DNA from: Glaciimonas sp. PAMC28666
GTDB taxonomy: Bacteria > Pseudomonadota > Gammaproteobacteria > Burkholderiales > Burkholderiaceae_D
Length of the DNA stretch: 64,000 nt
NCBI RefSeq assembly: GCF_016917355.1
Contig: NZ_CP070304.1
Span: 2,046,001 to 2,110,000 of the forward strand
Direction of reading: 5' to 3'
Shown: piece by piece, positions 43,571 to 51,110 of the stretch
Numbering within the stretch: the first letter of the stretch is position 1
Layout: every line of letters starts with the position of its first letter
The notes under the pieces: generated by a model
Database searches by the model: none
The model's input: the letters and a program-made list of their open reading frames with translations, nothing else
Told to the model about the DNA's origin: nothing
Translations under genes and position numbers: made by a program

Positions 43571-44691
43571 CACACGCCCAATTTTTGCGAATCAAAAAGC
43601 TGACTGGGAAGGCCATTATTCAGGTCGCCGCCAGGCATAACCACCGTGAGATAGTGGCCGAGTTGGGAGCAGGTTCTGACAGCCACATAGACCCCGCCCG
43701 GACATGCGCCAATATCGTGTTGAGCGGGCCTGAATCCGCATCAGGCGTGGCAGCACTGGCACAGGGACTACTCGACAATTCAGGCGTCAAGGCACTTCGT
43801 AAGGACGCTGTACGCGGGCTGGAAATAATTATCAGCTTGCCGCCTGAATCGTCAATAGACCACCTGCGATTTTTTGTTGATGCGACTCGATGGATAGAGC
43901 GATACTTTGAAGCGCCAGTTATCAGTGCCATCATTCACAACGACGAAGCTGCGCCACACTGCCATGTGCTGCTGCTGCCATTGGTCCATGGAAGGATGGT
44001 TGGTAGTGATTTGATGGGAGGCCGGGCCAAGCTGCTAGACATGCAAGCTAACTTTCACGCGCAAGTAGGGCAGCGGCATGGCTTGACACGGCAAGCATCA
44101 CAAAAGCGGCTGAGTCCGGCGATACAGCGACAAGCGATAGATTCAGCGTTCGATGTGCTGAAAGCGAATAGCGGGCTAAATAGCACCTTGCTGCGCGTAT
44201 TACTAGAAGCGCATCTACACAATCCTGAGCGGCTATTGCTGGCGATGGGTTTAGATATGCCGAAGCCGAAAGTAAAAGGCACATTCGCAGGAATCATGAC
44301 CAAGCCATGTAAGCCAGAAAAGCCTATAGGGTTTGGTAAGAAGAAGCCTATAGGGTTTGATGATGTTGCGGCACCAGAAAAAGAGCAAACCCTATCCTGT
44401 GTAGGGTTCGGCATTTCAGCGCAGCCAATTTCACCAGTAATCGAACTGCATTCAGCGACCATGAACAGGAACGCGACCGTAGCACCGGAGCCACAGCCAA
44501 CCGATACAGCAGAAGGCGACTATGTGCGAGAGCGTGACGATGACAAGGCAGCCGTTTATTGGGACGAATCGCGCGGGGAGTTCATCAAGCAGACGGTCAA
44601 GGCATCCTGCAAGCCTTCGATAATTGCTTCGGTCCGTGTCGCGCTGGAAACAATCGAGAGACACGGCAGCATACCTGTGATGCGATGCTGA
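43567..44691 (+). CDS. MOBV/Pre-type relaxase (plasmid mobilization/recombination protein)
   Basis: A 374-aa protein whose N-terminal half has the Pre/MobV layout. An opening motif (FLRIKKLTGKAIIQVAARHN) is followed by HNREI-type segments and the three-histidine metal motif HNDEAAPHCHVLLLPL (His124, Asp126, Glu127, His131, His133). MOBV relaxases nick oriT and lead strand transfer. The C-terminal half carries a twice-repeated KPIGF segment and is poorly conserved. It is the fourth gene of the coupled operon. Transfer would need a helper conjugation system. Confidence 0.85.
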   Translation: MTHAQFLRIKKLTGKAIIQVAARHNHREIVAELGAGSDSHIDPARTCANIVLSGPESASGVAALAQGLLDNSGVKALRKDAVRGLEIIISLPPESSIDHLRFFVDATRWIERYFEAPVISAIIHNDEAAPHCHVLLLPLVHGRMVGSDLMGGRAKLLDMQANFHAQVGQRHGLTRQASQKRLSPAIQRQAIDSAFDVLKANSGLNSTLLRVLLEAHLHNPERLLLAMGLDMPKPKVKGTFAGIMTKPCKPEKPIGFGKKKPIGFDDVAAPEKEQTLSCVGFGISAQPISPVIELHSATMNRNATVAPEPQPTDTAEGDYVRERDDDKAAVYWDESRGEFIKQTVKASCKPSIIASVRVALETIERHGSIPVMRC

Positions 44692-44824
44692 CGACCCGAA
44701 ATAGACCAAAGCAATTTGGCTGACATTTATCGTCCGCCGGTCAGCACAATGGGAGTTTCCAGACCAATACGCGCACGCGCGCGAGGGCAATCACAATATC
44801 TCAGACCGTCAGATTGGGCAGACC

Positions 44825-45130
44825 ATGGGCCGCACTTCATTACTTACCGCAGACCAGTGGCATGAAATAACCCTGCGTTTGCTTAATTTTGAGTCATGCC
44901 GTGCTCTGGGCCGAGAGTTCGGCCTCTCTGAGGCCGCAATCCGGAAGCGGTGCAGTGAGCGAAACAGGGAGATAAGAATCGTTGCCAATATGCTTTGGGA
45001 GGTTCATCAAGCGTTTAAGGCGCTTCCCCTGGCGGCTCAGGTTTCTGTTTATAAGCGGGTGGCAAAGTTAAAAAGAATTGGCAAAGTTGGACCGACGGCA
45101 GGTCAGGCAATGGTAGCCACCAGCAGGTAG
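44825..45130 (+). CDS. Helix-turn-helix protein of unknown role
   Basis: A 101-aa protein with an N-terminal helix-turn-helix (LLTADQWHEITLRLLNFESC, ALGREFGLSEAAIRKRCSE) that resembles the DNA-binding domain of phage terminase small subunits or resolvase-like proteins, and a basic helical tail (VSVYKRVAKLKRIGKVG). It follows the relaxase gene by 133 bp. It could regulate the element or assist recombination. Confidence 0.7.
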   Translation: MGRTSLLTADQWHEITLRLLNFESCRALGREFGLSEAAIRKRCSERNREIRIVANMLWEVHQAFKALPLAAQVSVYKRVAKLKRIGKVGPTAGQAMVATSR

Positions 45131-45761
45131 CCAGTCTTGTAGCCATGGAAATAGTAGTTACCAAACAGCCGGTTACCACGGTATGAGGGGAAATAACCTC
45201 GCACTAACTGCGCACATACCGCCGCATAAAGCCGAACGTTTTTAAACGCCTGCAGAACTATCGTTTCATAGGTAAATACCGAGGAAAACCCGCTGAAATT
45301 TCTCAACTATAAAGCCGAATAACGGCGCACTTTTCTGCGAATAGGTGCGCACTGGGGCCGATACCGGAATTACTGTATCGAGAAACATTTGGTCTGCCTC
45401 GCGCTAGTCTGCAGCCAAGCACGCACCCGCAACGCGCAATGCAAAGCGAGGACAAGGCTGGTGTGCACTTCGTTGGTTCGCACCAAGGTTCGCACCTCAA
45501 CGCGAGGTAACAGGTGCAAACCAAACCCAGCGACGCATATGTCTGGTAACAGGTAAATAACAGACAGAGCGCCTGAGAACAATGAAATAACAGCGAGAAA
45601 ACAGCAAATCCCGGTTACGCAGCACTTGGTACGCACCGGAATGGGTGTATAGGAAAGTTGGTATCCACCCAGGTATCCACGGTATTGCAAACTTTATTTA
45701 AATGATGGCAAATTAGATAGGCAATGTCACACTGCATAAAAATAATTCACTCAGGGAATAT
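45131..45761. other. Non-coding right end of the element
   Basis: This 631-bp stretch has no supported gene. It contains CGATAC/GTATCG (6-bp inverted repeat near 45360), the direct repeat GGTTCGCACC at 45475-45484 and 45487-45496, and repeated GGTAACAGGT and TAACAG motifs around 45508-45590. Such iterated motifs could serve an origin or regulator binding. Confidence 0.5.
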
Positions 45762-45965
45762 ATGAAGAAATTAATGAATGTTTTATTGCGAAATCCCGAC
45801 CGTATCTTGAAAATCTTTCAGATTGCCGCTCTGCTGTGGATAGGGCTGGAATTACACGGCTTAGCACGCAATGTATATTCAGGTCCGGGTCCTGATGATG
45901 GTGTAGATTTAACGCAGGTTGAAGAACAGCTGGGACGCATAGTTAAAGCTATTAACTTGAAGTAA
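45762..45965 (+). CDS. 67-aa membrane protein of unknown function
   Basis: A short protein with a basic N-terminus (MKKLMNVLLRNPDRILK), one hydrophobic segment (IFQIAALLWIGLELHGLA) and an acidic tail (PGPDDGVDLTQVEEQLGRIV). AGGGAA precedes the ATG. It is the last gene before attR. Confidence 0.65.
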   Translation: MKKLMNVLLRNPDRILKIFQIAALLWIGLELHGLARNVYSGPGPDDGVDLTQVEEQLGRIVKAINLK

Positions 45966-45997
45966 CGGCAAGTTTGGTGGGCTGATTTTACAAATCG

Positions 45998-46018
45998 GGT
46001 TACACAGCGGTTACATGA
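45998..46018. promoter_or_regulatory. Tandem 11-bp repeat, putative integrase arm site (right)
   Basis: GGTTACACAGC followed by GGTTACATGAA, the counterpart of 38861-38881, lies 18 bp inside attR. Confidence 0.5.
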
Positions 46019-46036
46019 AGCGATGCAGCTGTTAGA

Positions 46037-46142
46037 AAACAAAAAAGAGCCACAAGCCTAAGCATGTAACTCTTTGATTTATATACTCTTTACTGGTGCG
46101 GCTGGCTGGAATCGAACCAGCGACCCTTGGCTTCGGAGGCCA
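46037..46142. repeat. attR: 106-bp direct repeat overlapping tRNA-Arg
   Basis: This is the right copy of the attachment repeat. It spans the tRNA-Arg terminator and 49 nt of the tRNA 3' end up to the anticodon loop. The four mismatches with attL all lie outside the tRNA. Confidence 0.93.
46041..46076 (-). terminator. Terminator of tRNA-Arg
   Basis: Read on the minus strand, AAAGAG and CTCTTT enclose a GC-containing inner stem (ACA/TGT, GC/GC) followed by a T6 tract. A near-copy is present at attL. Confidence 0.8.
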
Positions 46143-46169
46143 ATACTCTATCCACTGAGCTACAGCCGC
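46094..46169 (-). tRNA. tRNA-Arg (anticodon CCG)
   Basis: A complete 76-nt cloverleaf with encoded CCA. The acceptor stem pairs GCGGCTG with CAGCCGC, the D-loop is AGCTCAGTGGATAGAG, the anticodon loop is CTCCGAA and the T-loop is GGTTCGATTCC. It decodes CGG. The 3' part was supplied by the integrated element. It is the insertion target. Confidence 0.97.
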
Positions 46170-46356
46170 ATATGAGAGGTACGAAGGATACCGTTTTTCT
46201 GTGTGCAAGTCCACGAATTGCGGTGCTTTATCGTCCCAAAGTGTGATTATTACGACTATAATCAAGGGTTTGGCGAGGGACCGTGCGTTGTTTTGTCGTT
46301 TTTTTACGCGCGTCTGTATTTGCCCACCGGTTTTTGAAAATTGTACTGAGGGAAAC

Positions 46357-47007
46357 ATGAGCGACGCACACAACGAAGAACAATCCGCAATCAAGACGCC
46401 AAAACAGTTAGTAGTCGCTATTCTGGCGGGCTTTTTAGTCCCTATCATTTGTATCGTGTTGCTGGTGCAGTTTGTCACCAATGCGCAAAAAACCGGTGCT
46501 GGCTCTGAAGGCCAAACCCCGGAAGCGATCGCCACCCGACTGAAGCCGGTGGCTGACGAAGGCTTTACATTTAAAGACGTGAACGCGCCACGGGTATTTT
46601 TGACCGGCGAAGAAGTGTACAAATCAACCTGTTCGGCCTGTCATGCGACTGGTGCCGCTGGTGCGCCAAAATTCGGTGATGCTGGTGCATGGGGACCGCG
46701 TCTGGCCGATGGCGAGGATAAAGTAATCGGTTATGCGCTTCACGGTTTGCGCGCAATGCCAGCTAAAGGTGGTAATCCTGATCTTGATGATGTTGAAGTT
46801 GCCCGTGCGGTCGTCTTTATGGCGAATGCAGCCGGTGGTAAATTCAAGGACCCAGTCGTTCCCGCGCCCGCTGCAGCCAGCGCCAGCGCCGCTGTTCCGG
46901 CAGCCGCCGCTTCGGCAGCCGCCGCTTCGGGAGCCGCCGCTCCGGCTGCAGCAGCAGCCTCCGCCTCTGCTTCAGCGATTCCTGCAGTTGCGGCGCCAGC
47001 AAAGTAA
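46357..47007 (+). CDS. Cytochrome c5 family protein
   Basis: A 216-aa membrane-anchored cytochrome. One N-terminal helix (LVVAILAGFLVPIICIVLLV) is followed by a class I cytochrome domain with STCSACHATGAAGAP as the heme site and the axial Met in LRAMPAKGG. The last 55 residues are an Ala/Pro-rich linker-like tail encoded by imperfect GCC repeats. The start at 46357 is set by GAGGGAAAC. It is the first chromosomal gene past the island and unrelated to it. It transfers electrons to oxidases or reductases in the periplasm. Confidence 0.92.
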   Translation: MSDAHNEEQSAIKTPKQLVVAILAGFLVPIICIVLLVQFVTNAQKTGAGSEGQTPEAIATRLKPVADEGFTFKDVNAPRVFLTGEEVYKSTCSACHATGAAGAPKFGDAGAWGPRLADGEDKVIGYALHGLRAMPAKGGNPDLDDVEVARAVVFMANAAGGKFKDPVVPAPAAASASAAVPAAAASAAAASGAAAPAAAAASASASAIPAVAAPAK

Positions 47008-47033
47008 TAGTCTGGATGCTATGACATCGCATT

Positions 47034-47062
47034 AAAAAGCCGACTCAATGAGTCGGCTTTTT
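47034..47062. terminator. Bidirectional rho-independent terminator
   Basis: AAAAAGCCGACTC and GAGTCGGCTTTTT form a perfect stem with A and T runs on both sides. It serves the convergent cytochrome c5 and OmpA-family genes. Confidence 0.95.
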
Positions 47063-47109
47063 GTTGTGCAACGCACCGGCGCTGATATGCCGGTCTTGAA
47101 GCGTCGCTA

Positions 47110-47781
47110 TTAACGCGGTGGCGGTTGTTGCGCTTCAGCGACGTAAATTTCAACGCGGCGATTTTGGGCGCGGTTGTAACTGGTGTCGTTTGCGGCGACC
47201 GGTTCGTGCGAACCGCGGCCTTCGATGCCGAAGCGATTCGGCGAAATTCCGCGCGCTGTCAGGAAGTTACGCGTGCTAGCTGCACGTTGTAACGACAGAG
47301 GGTCATTGATTGCATCGCTGCCGGTATTGTCGGTGTGGCCGATGATCGTGACCGTGGTGGCATTATTGTCAGCTAAGGTCGAAGCAAAGCGTTCCAGGAT
47401 CGGACGGAAGTTTGGTTTGATATCGGCACGGCCGGTATCGAACGAAACATCGCTTGGAATGGCGAGTTTTAAACGGTTGTCCGCAGTTTGGCTAACCTGC
47501 ACGCCAGTACCTTGGGTGGCTTGTTGCATAGCCTGTTTTTGCTTTTCCATCTTGTTCGACCAGATGTTGCCAGCGACCGCGCCAATGGCGCCGCCGATTG
47601 CAGCGCCGCCGAGTGCGCGACCCGCGCCGCCCGGACCGGATACTGCGCCCAGTAACGCGCCGATACCTGCACCTACGCCAGCACCGGTTGCCGTGCCGCG
47701 ATCTGTATCGGACATGTTAGCGCATCCTGCAGTAGCTAATGTCACCGCCAATGCTGCTGCGCCGAGTTTGAATTTATTCAT
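47110..47781 (-). CDS. OmpA-family lipoprotein
   Basis: A 223-aa outer-membrane lipoprotein. The lipobox is LATAGC (lipidated Cys19). A Gly-rich glycine-zipper region follows (GAGVGAGIGALLGAVSGPGG, ALGGAAIGGAIGAVAG), and then a C-terminal OmpA peptidoglycan-binding domain (SDVSFDTGRADIKPNFRPIL, TIIGHTDNTGSDAINDPLSL, NRRVEIYV). It anchors the envelope to peptidoglycan. Its leader contains a stem that includes the ribosome-binding site. Confidence 0.93.
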   Translation of the reverse strand: MNKFKLGAAALAVTLATAGCANMSDTDRGTATGAGVGAGIGALLGAVSGPGGAGRALGGAAIGGAIGAVAGNIWSNKMEKQKQAMQQATQGTGVQVSQTADNRLKLAIPSDVSFDTGRADIKPNFRPILERFASTLADNNATTVTIIGHTDNTGSDAINDPLSLQRAASTRNFLTARGISPNRFGIEGRGSHEPVAANDTSYNRAQNRRVEIYVAEAQQPPPR

Positions 47782-47786
47782 TTTTC

Positions 47787-47840
47787 CCTCATTAATTAAG
47801 CGATGTTTCTTAAATGATACAGCACCATCGCTTAATGAGG
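47787..47840 (-). promoter_or_regulatory. 5'-leader hairpin covering the ribosome-binding site of the OmpA gene
   Basis: On the minus strand CCTCATTAAGCGATG pairs with CATCGCTTAA...TTAATGAGG, with a 4-nt bulge and about 20-nt loop. The 3' arm ends in the GAGG of the Shine-Dalgarno, five bases before the ATG. The structure could limit translation at low temperature or act as an operator. Confidence 0.65.
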
Positions 47841-47846
47841 TGGCGA

Positions 47847-48224
47847 CTAGTCGATGTCTGAGACTTTTTTATTGCGCGTGCTGAAGTAAGCAGCGGTGCT
47901 TGCAGCGGCAATCAGGATGCCACCAAAGAACAAGGATTTGCGGATCGGACGTTTTGACAATATGGTGACGCCGGTGACCAGAAGCGGAGCCAGCGATTGC
48001 AGGCGAGAGACTGAAAACAGGCCAGGCTGCTTTGCCAGCAATGCGTACGCCGTTCCGGCCACGCGCCCTAATAACCCTTTCGAGAAGGTTCCCCCTGGCA
48101 TGTGCGACCTCACACCGTCGCGACAGAGGAGTATTTCGGCGCGAAACATTTCGCCCTCACGCAGTAGTTGTAGCTTGCGTTCAGCCAAGGAGTGCTTGCG
48201 TTCGGCATGGGATTCAGATTGCAT
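47847..48224 (-). CDS. YqjK-like membrane protein
   Basis: A 125-aa protein with a coiled, charged N-terminal half (ERKHSLAERKLQLLREGEMF) and a hydrophobic C-terminal segment (SLFFGGILIAAASTAAYF). It is the third gene of a three-gene unit in the order of the E. coli yqjD-yqjE-yqjK genes. Sequence resemblance to YqjK is weak and the label rests mostly on order. Confidence 0.6.
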   Translation of the reverse strand: MQSESHAERKHSLAERKLQLLREGEMFRAEILLCRDGVRSHMPGGTFSKGLLGRVAGTAYALLAKQPGLFSVSRLQSLAPLLVTGVTILSKRPIRKSLFFGGILIAAASTAAYFSTRNKKVSDID

Positions 48225-48251
48225 ATCAGGCCCTGTTTAGTGAGTACCGTA

Positions 48252-48662
48252 TCAAAGTAGCGCGTCCCGGTCCTGTCGCAATTCATGCATGGTTTGCGGA
48301 AGGCCGATGCGGCCTTGTCGCAAAATGTTACGGACGTAAAGTCCCATTGCGAGAGCGATTACGCTGAAAAGTGCAGCCAATATCAGCAATATCTTCCAAC
48401 CTAATGCGTCCCAGGCGAGGACGACGACCAGTCCGCTCCAAAATGCCAGGGCAAATAACAATGCCAAAATGCCGAGTGAAAACACCAGCATGAGCTTGAC
48501 GATATGCGTGCCAATTTCAGAAAACTCCAACGCAGCGAGTTCTATCCGGCTGATGACCAGCGCGAACATGTTTTTGGCGATACCCACCGTACTTGATATC
48601 AGTCCCGGTTGATGGGGAGCGGATTGCTTGGCATCGGAATGCCTGGATGTTGAGTTGTCCAT
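48252..48662 (-). CDS. Phage-holin-like membrane protein (YqjE/Holin-X family)
   Basis: A 136-aa protein with an N-terminal amphipathic helix (ISRIELAALEFSEIGTHIVK) and two membrane helices (LMLVFSLGILALLFALAFWS, ILLILAALFSVIALAMGLYV). This is the YqjE layout; despite the family name, it is not phage-derived here. It lies between the DUF883 and YqjK-like genes on the same strand. Confidence 0.8.
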   Translation of the reverse strand: MDNSTSRHSDAKQSAPHQPGLISSTVGIAKNMFALVISRIELAALEFSEIGTHIVKLMLVFSLGILALLFALAFWSGLVVVLAWDALGWKILLILAALFSVIALAMGLYVRNILRQGRIGLPQTMHELRQDRDALL

Positions 48663-48686
48663 GCTCGCCTGACGGTTAAGTTGCGG

Positions 48687-48992
48687 TTATTTACGGGAGA
48701 TAATCAGGCCAAGTAAAAGACCCATAGTGGCCGACACGACCACCGCACCCCAAGGATTTTTTTGGACATAGTCGTCCGTTGTGGCTGCTATTTCTTTTCC
48801 GGTCTCAAGTGCCGCAGTTTGTACATCTTGCGCTTTGGCGACCGCTAAATCGAGAAGTTCGAGTCCCTTGTCGCGCAGCAACTCTGCTGTGTCGCCGGTG
48901 TTTGCTGCTGCCTCGTGGAATAGATCCTGTGCATCTTTTACTAACGACCGGATATCGCCGCGAGTAGTCTTAAAGCTCGATTTTTGCATCAT
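48687..48992 (-). CDS. DUF883 / ElaB-YqjD family membrane-anchored protein
   Basis: A 101-aa protein with a long amphipathic helix (SLVKDAQDLFHEAAANTGDT) and the C-terminal motif VQKNPWGAVVVSATMGLLLG followed by the membrane anchor. Family members tether ribosomes to the inner membrane in stationary phase. It is the first gene of the three-gene unit. Confidence 0.92.
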   Translation of the reverse strand: MMQKSSFKTTRGDIRSLVKDAQDLFHEAAANTGDTAELLRDKGLELLDLAVAKAQDVQTAALETGKEIAATTDDYVQKNPWGAVVVSATMGLLLGLIISRK

Positions 48993-49265
48993 TGGCTCCT
49001 TGCTAATAAAATACCAGTATAACGAATAGCGCCTGTGAATCTGGCGTTTGTGTTCAGATTATTGTCTTTTAATCATTTCCAACGCCAAGTTGGATTGCTT
49101 CAATGCTAATTGGTTGCAATATTTATTTGGCAAGGAAGATTTTAGTTTAATTTCTCACGGGAAGATAATTAGAACGTCATTAATGATCATTCTGCGCAAC
49201 GTTATTTGCACGGCAGATAGATCGAAGATGCTTTTTCCGCATGAAAATAAAAGCCCGGGTGATCG

Positions 49266-49766
49266 TTAGTTCTTCTTGGATTGGAGCTCCGCAATAGCCT
49301 CGATATTGCCAATTTGTATGACGATAGGGCGCAACGACATTGTTGGCTGGGTGGGGCGCCAGGCAAACATCCATTCCTTTTGTACGGAATTGCGTTGATT
49401 TTTCGTGAAAGCTGCACCGAGCGGATTCGGCTGGCCATAAGAAATCGCGCCGTCAATGCCGGTCCAACTTGGCAGCAGGCGTTGCGCCGCCCGATGGATG
49501 CGCTCGCCGAAATTTTCCGGATCATTGATCACAAGGCAGCAATCACTGTTGGCAAACTCGCCAAAGAGCGCATCGTCGGCAGCGCAACTCAAACTTAATG
49601 TGAGCATCTGGGGCGAGGTACGAGAAGGATTATGCAAATGATTTATTTGCAAACTTTCAACAGGGGGGCGCAGGCGAAACTCTCCCAGCGTCAAGGCACG
49701 TTCGAGCCATTGGCGTTCGGAGTAACGGTAAAGCTTGGGCGGGCGCTGGTAATCTGCGGTTGACAT
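49266..49766 (-). CDS. Conserved hypothetical protein
   Basis: A 166-aa soluble protein that I cannot name. It begins with PPKLYRYSERQWLERALTLG, a pattern seen in uncharacterised proteins that may fold like ADP-ribosyl or DUF2971-type enzymes (YRY...L..G.FRL near the N-terminus), and includes NPLGAAFTKNQRNSVQKEWM and RPIVIQIGNIEAIAEL. It is flanked by sequence without genes on both sides (48993-49265 and 49767-49900). Confidence 0.7.
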   Translation of the reverse strand: MSTADYQRPPKLYRYSERQWLERALTLGEFRLRPPVESLQINHLHNPSRTSPQMLTLSLSCAADDALFGEFANSDCCLVINDPENFGERIHRAAQRLLPSWTGIDGAISYGQPNPLGAAFTKNQRNSVQKEWMFAWRPTQPTMSLRPIVIQIGNIEAIAELQSKKN

Positions 49767-49900
49767 GATAGCCTTAGAATTGTGAAGTAAAAATTGGTGT
49801 TGGTATTAATGGTTGGCGCTTCGGGAGGCGCATTAATTCGCGCGGGCCATCACTGCAATGGGCGCGCCGAAAACAGGCCATCCGATGTTAACGTTGTATT

Positions 49901-50311
49901 TTAAAGGTTGTACTGGCCGTTGGCTTCGGGCTGATACGTGACTTCCAGCACGTGCAACTGACACTCGCGTCCGACCGGGCCTTGCCAGGCGACGGATTGC
50001 CCAACAGATAAGCCGAGTAAGGCACTCCCAACCGGCGCCAAAATAGAAACAGCGTCGGGCGTGGTCGCCTGATGTGGATAGACTAATTTTAATATGTGTT
50101 CTGTATTGGTCTTATCGTCCATAAAGCGCACGGCCGAGTTCATTGTGACGACGTCTGCCGGTATATCTTCAGGGCGGACGACCTGAGCGCGCAGTAACGT
50201 CTCATTCAACGAGTCGACAGCCGGCGCATTGCGGTAAGTGCTGGATTCCAGCAATTGCTCAATCCGCTCCATATCGAAGCTTGAAAGGGTGATTGGCGGT
50301 TTAACATCCAT
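49901..50311 (-). CDS. rnk: Nucleoside diphosphate kinase regulator, Rnk/GreA-GreB family
   Basis: A 136-aa protein with a short N-terminal coiled region (FDMERIEQLLESSTYRN) and the C-terminal GreA/GreB FKBP-like domain (VTMNSAVRFMDDKTNTEHIL, ISILAPVGSALLGLSVGQSV). Rnk-type proteins bind the RNA polymerase secondary channel and lack the long Gre coiled coil, as here. Confidence 0.9.
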   Translation of the reverse strand: MDVKPPITLSSFDMERIEQLLESSTYRNAPAVDSLNETLLRAQVVRPEDIPADVVTMNSAVRFMDDKTNTEHILKLVYPHQATTPDAVSILAPVGSALLGLSVGQSVAWQGPVGRECQLHVLEVTYQPEANGQYNL

Positions 50312-50528
50312 GATGATTTCTCTTTAAATAAGCGAATGAAGTTGCTAGTCCAAAAACGTTGCGGTATTAATATGTCAGCGTAGTTTGGAAGCTTTGCTAT
50401 AAGGTTCGATGGTAGGCGAGATGTACCGCAGACGCAAGCCAAGTCCTTTGAGCGCAGGTCGGCGTTACGCACGTGTGATACGGATTTTGTGTCGACTGCG
50501 CGATGTCTTATCACCTGCCAGCGGTAGA

Positions 50529-51017
50529 TTATTCGCCCATTTGCGCGTCAGCCAAGGTGCGCAACTGAAAGCGACCGTCGTTGTTGAACAGCCAACTTTC
50601 TGAAATCTCGATCTCGCCTTTGCGCAACAGGTAACTTTCTGGCTTAGGAAACGGCGCAGCATTTTTTACCGATAACACGGCGACTGTTTCTGCCACGCGA
50701 TCTTGATTCGTGCGTAGAATTTGCGTGCGTAGTAACTGACCGTCCGCATCGATATAAAATTTCAGAACAATCACCGCTCGCAGCAATGCCTGCGGGCGGC
50801 CGATGTATACCTTGGTTGAATTGACTGCGACGATCCGTTGGGCGAGATTGCGTTTGTAGCCGTCAAGGGTGGTGGTGTTTGCAGTGACTGCAGGTGTCGG
50901 ATGGATGGGCTGAGCGTTATTACTAAGATGGTCAATCAGTCCACCGACGCAGCCAGTTAGTCCCACCGAAATCAGGGCCAGCAGGCACAGCGTAAAAGCT
51001 GACATCTTGCGTTCCAT
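50529..51017 (-). CDS. Putative lipoprotein with a TonB-C-like domain
   Basis: A 162-aa protein. A lipobox is visible at SVGLTGC. The mature part (LQRIV-type segment, VIVLKFYIDADGQLLRTQIL, NAAPFPKPESYL) follows the pattern of TonB C-terminal/TolA-like periplasmic domains. It has no energising transmembrane partner here. GAGGTGA precedes the ATG at 51017. Confidence 0.75.
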   Translation of the reverse strand: MERKMSAFTLCLLALISVGLTGCVGGLIDHLSNNAQPIHPTPAVTANTTTLDGYKRNLAQRIVAVNSTKVYIGRPQALLRAVIVLKFYIDADGQLLRTQILRTNQDRVAETVAVLSVKNAAPFPKPESYLLRKGEIEISESWLFNNDGRFQLRTLADAQMGE

Positions 51018-51110
51018 AGGTCACCTCGAGATCGAAATGTTCGAACAAAAGATCACACCTGAATATTAGCGCTTTGTTAGCATTTAATAAAGTTTACCAG
51101 AAGGGTGGTT

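Larger units (their letters stand above)
38735..46142. mobile_element. 7.4-kb integrative mobilizable element in tRNA-Arg(CCG)
   Basis: The element is bounded by the 106-bp direct repeat and contains an integrase next to attL, a MOBV-type relaxase, helix-turn-helix genes, unknown genes and a non-coding right end. No type IV secretion, coupling protein or phage structural genes are seen. Integration re-created a complete tRNA at the right end. The large unknown gene is visibly richer in A/T than the flanking chromosome, supporting transfer. Confidence 0.9.

Noticed and set aside
46900-46990. Tandem repeat in cytochrome c5 gene
   Set aside because: The imperfect GCC-rich repeat simply encodes the Ala/Pro-rich tail and is ordinary low-complexity coding sequence.
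48252-48662. Prophage holin
   Set aside because: The family name is misleading; the gene lies in a yqjD-yqjE-yqjK-like chromosomal set and no other phage genes are nearby.
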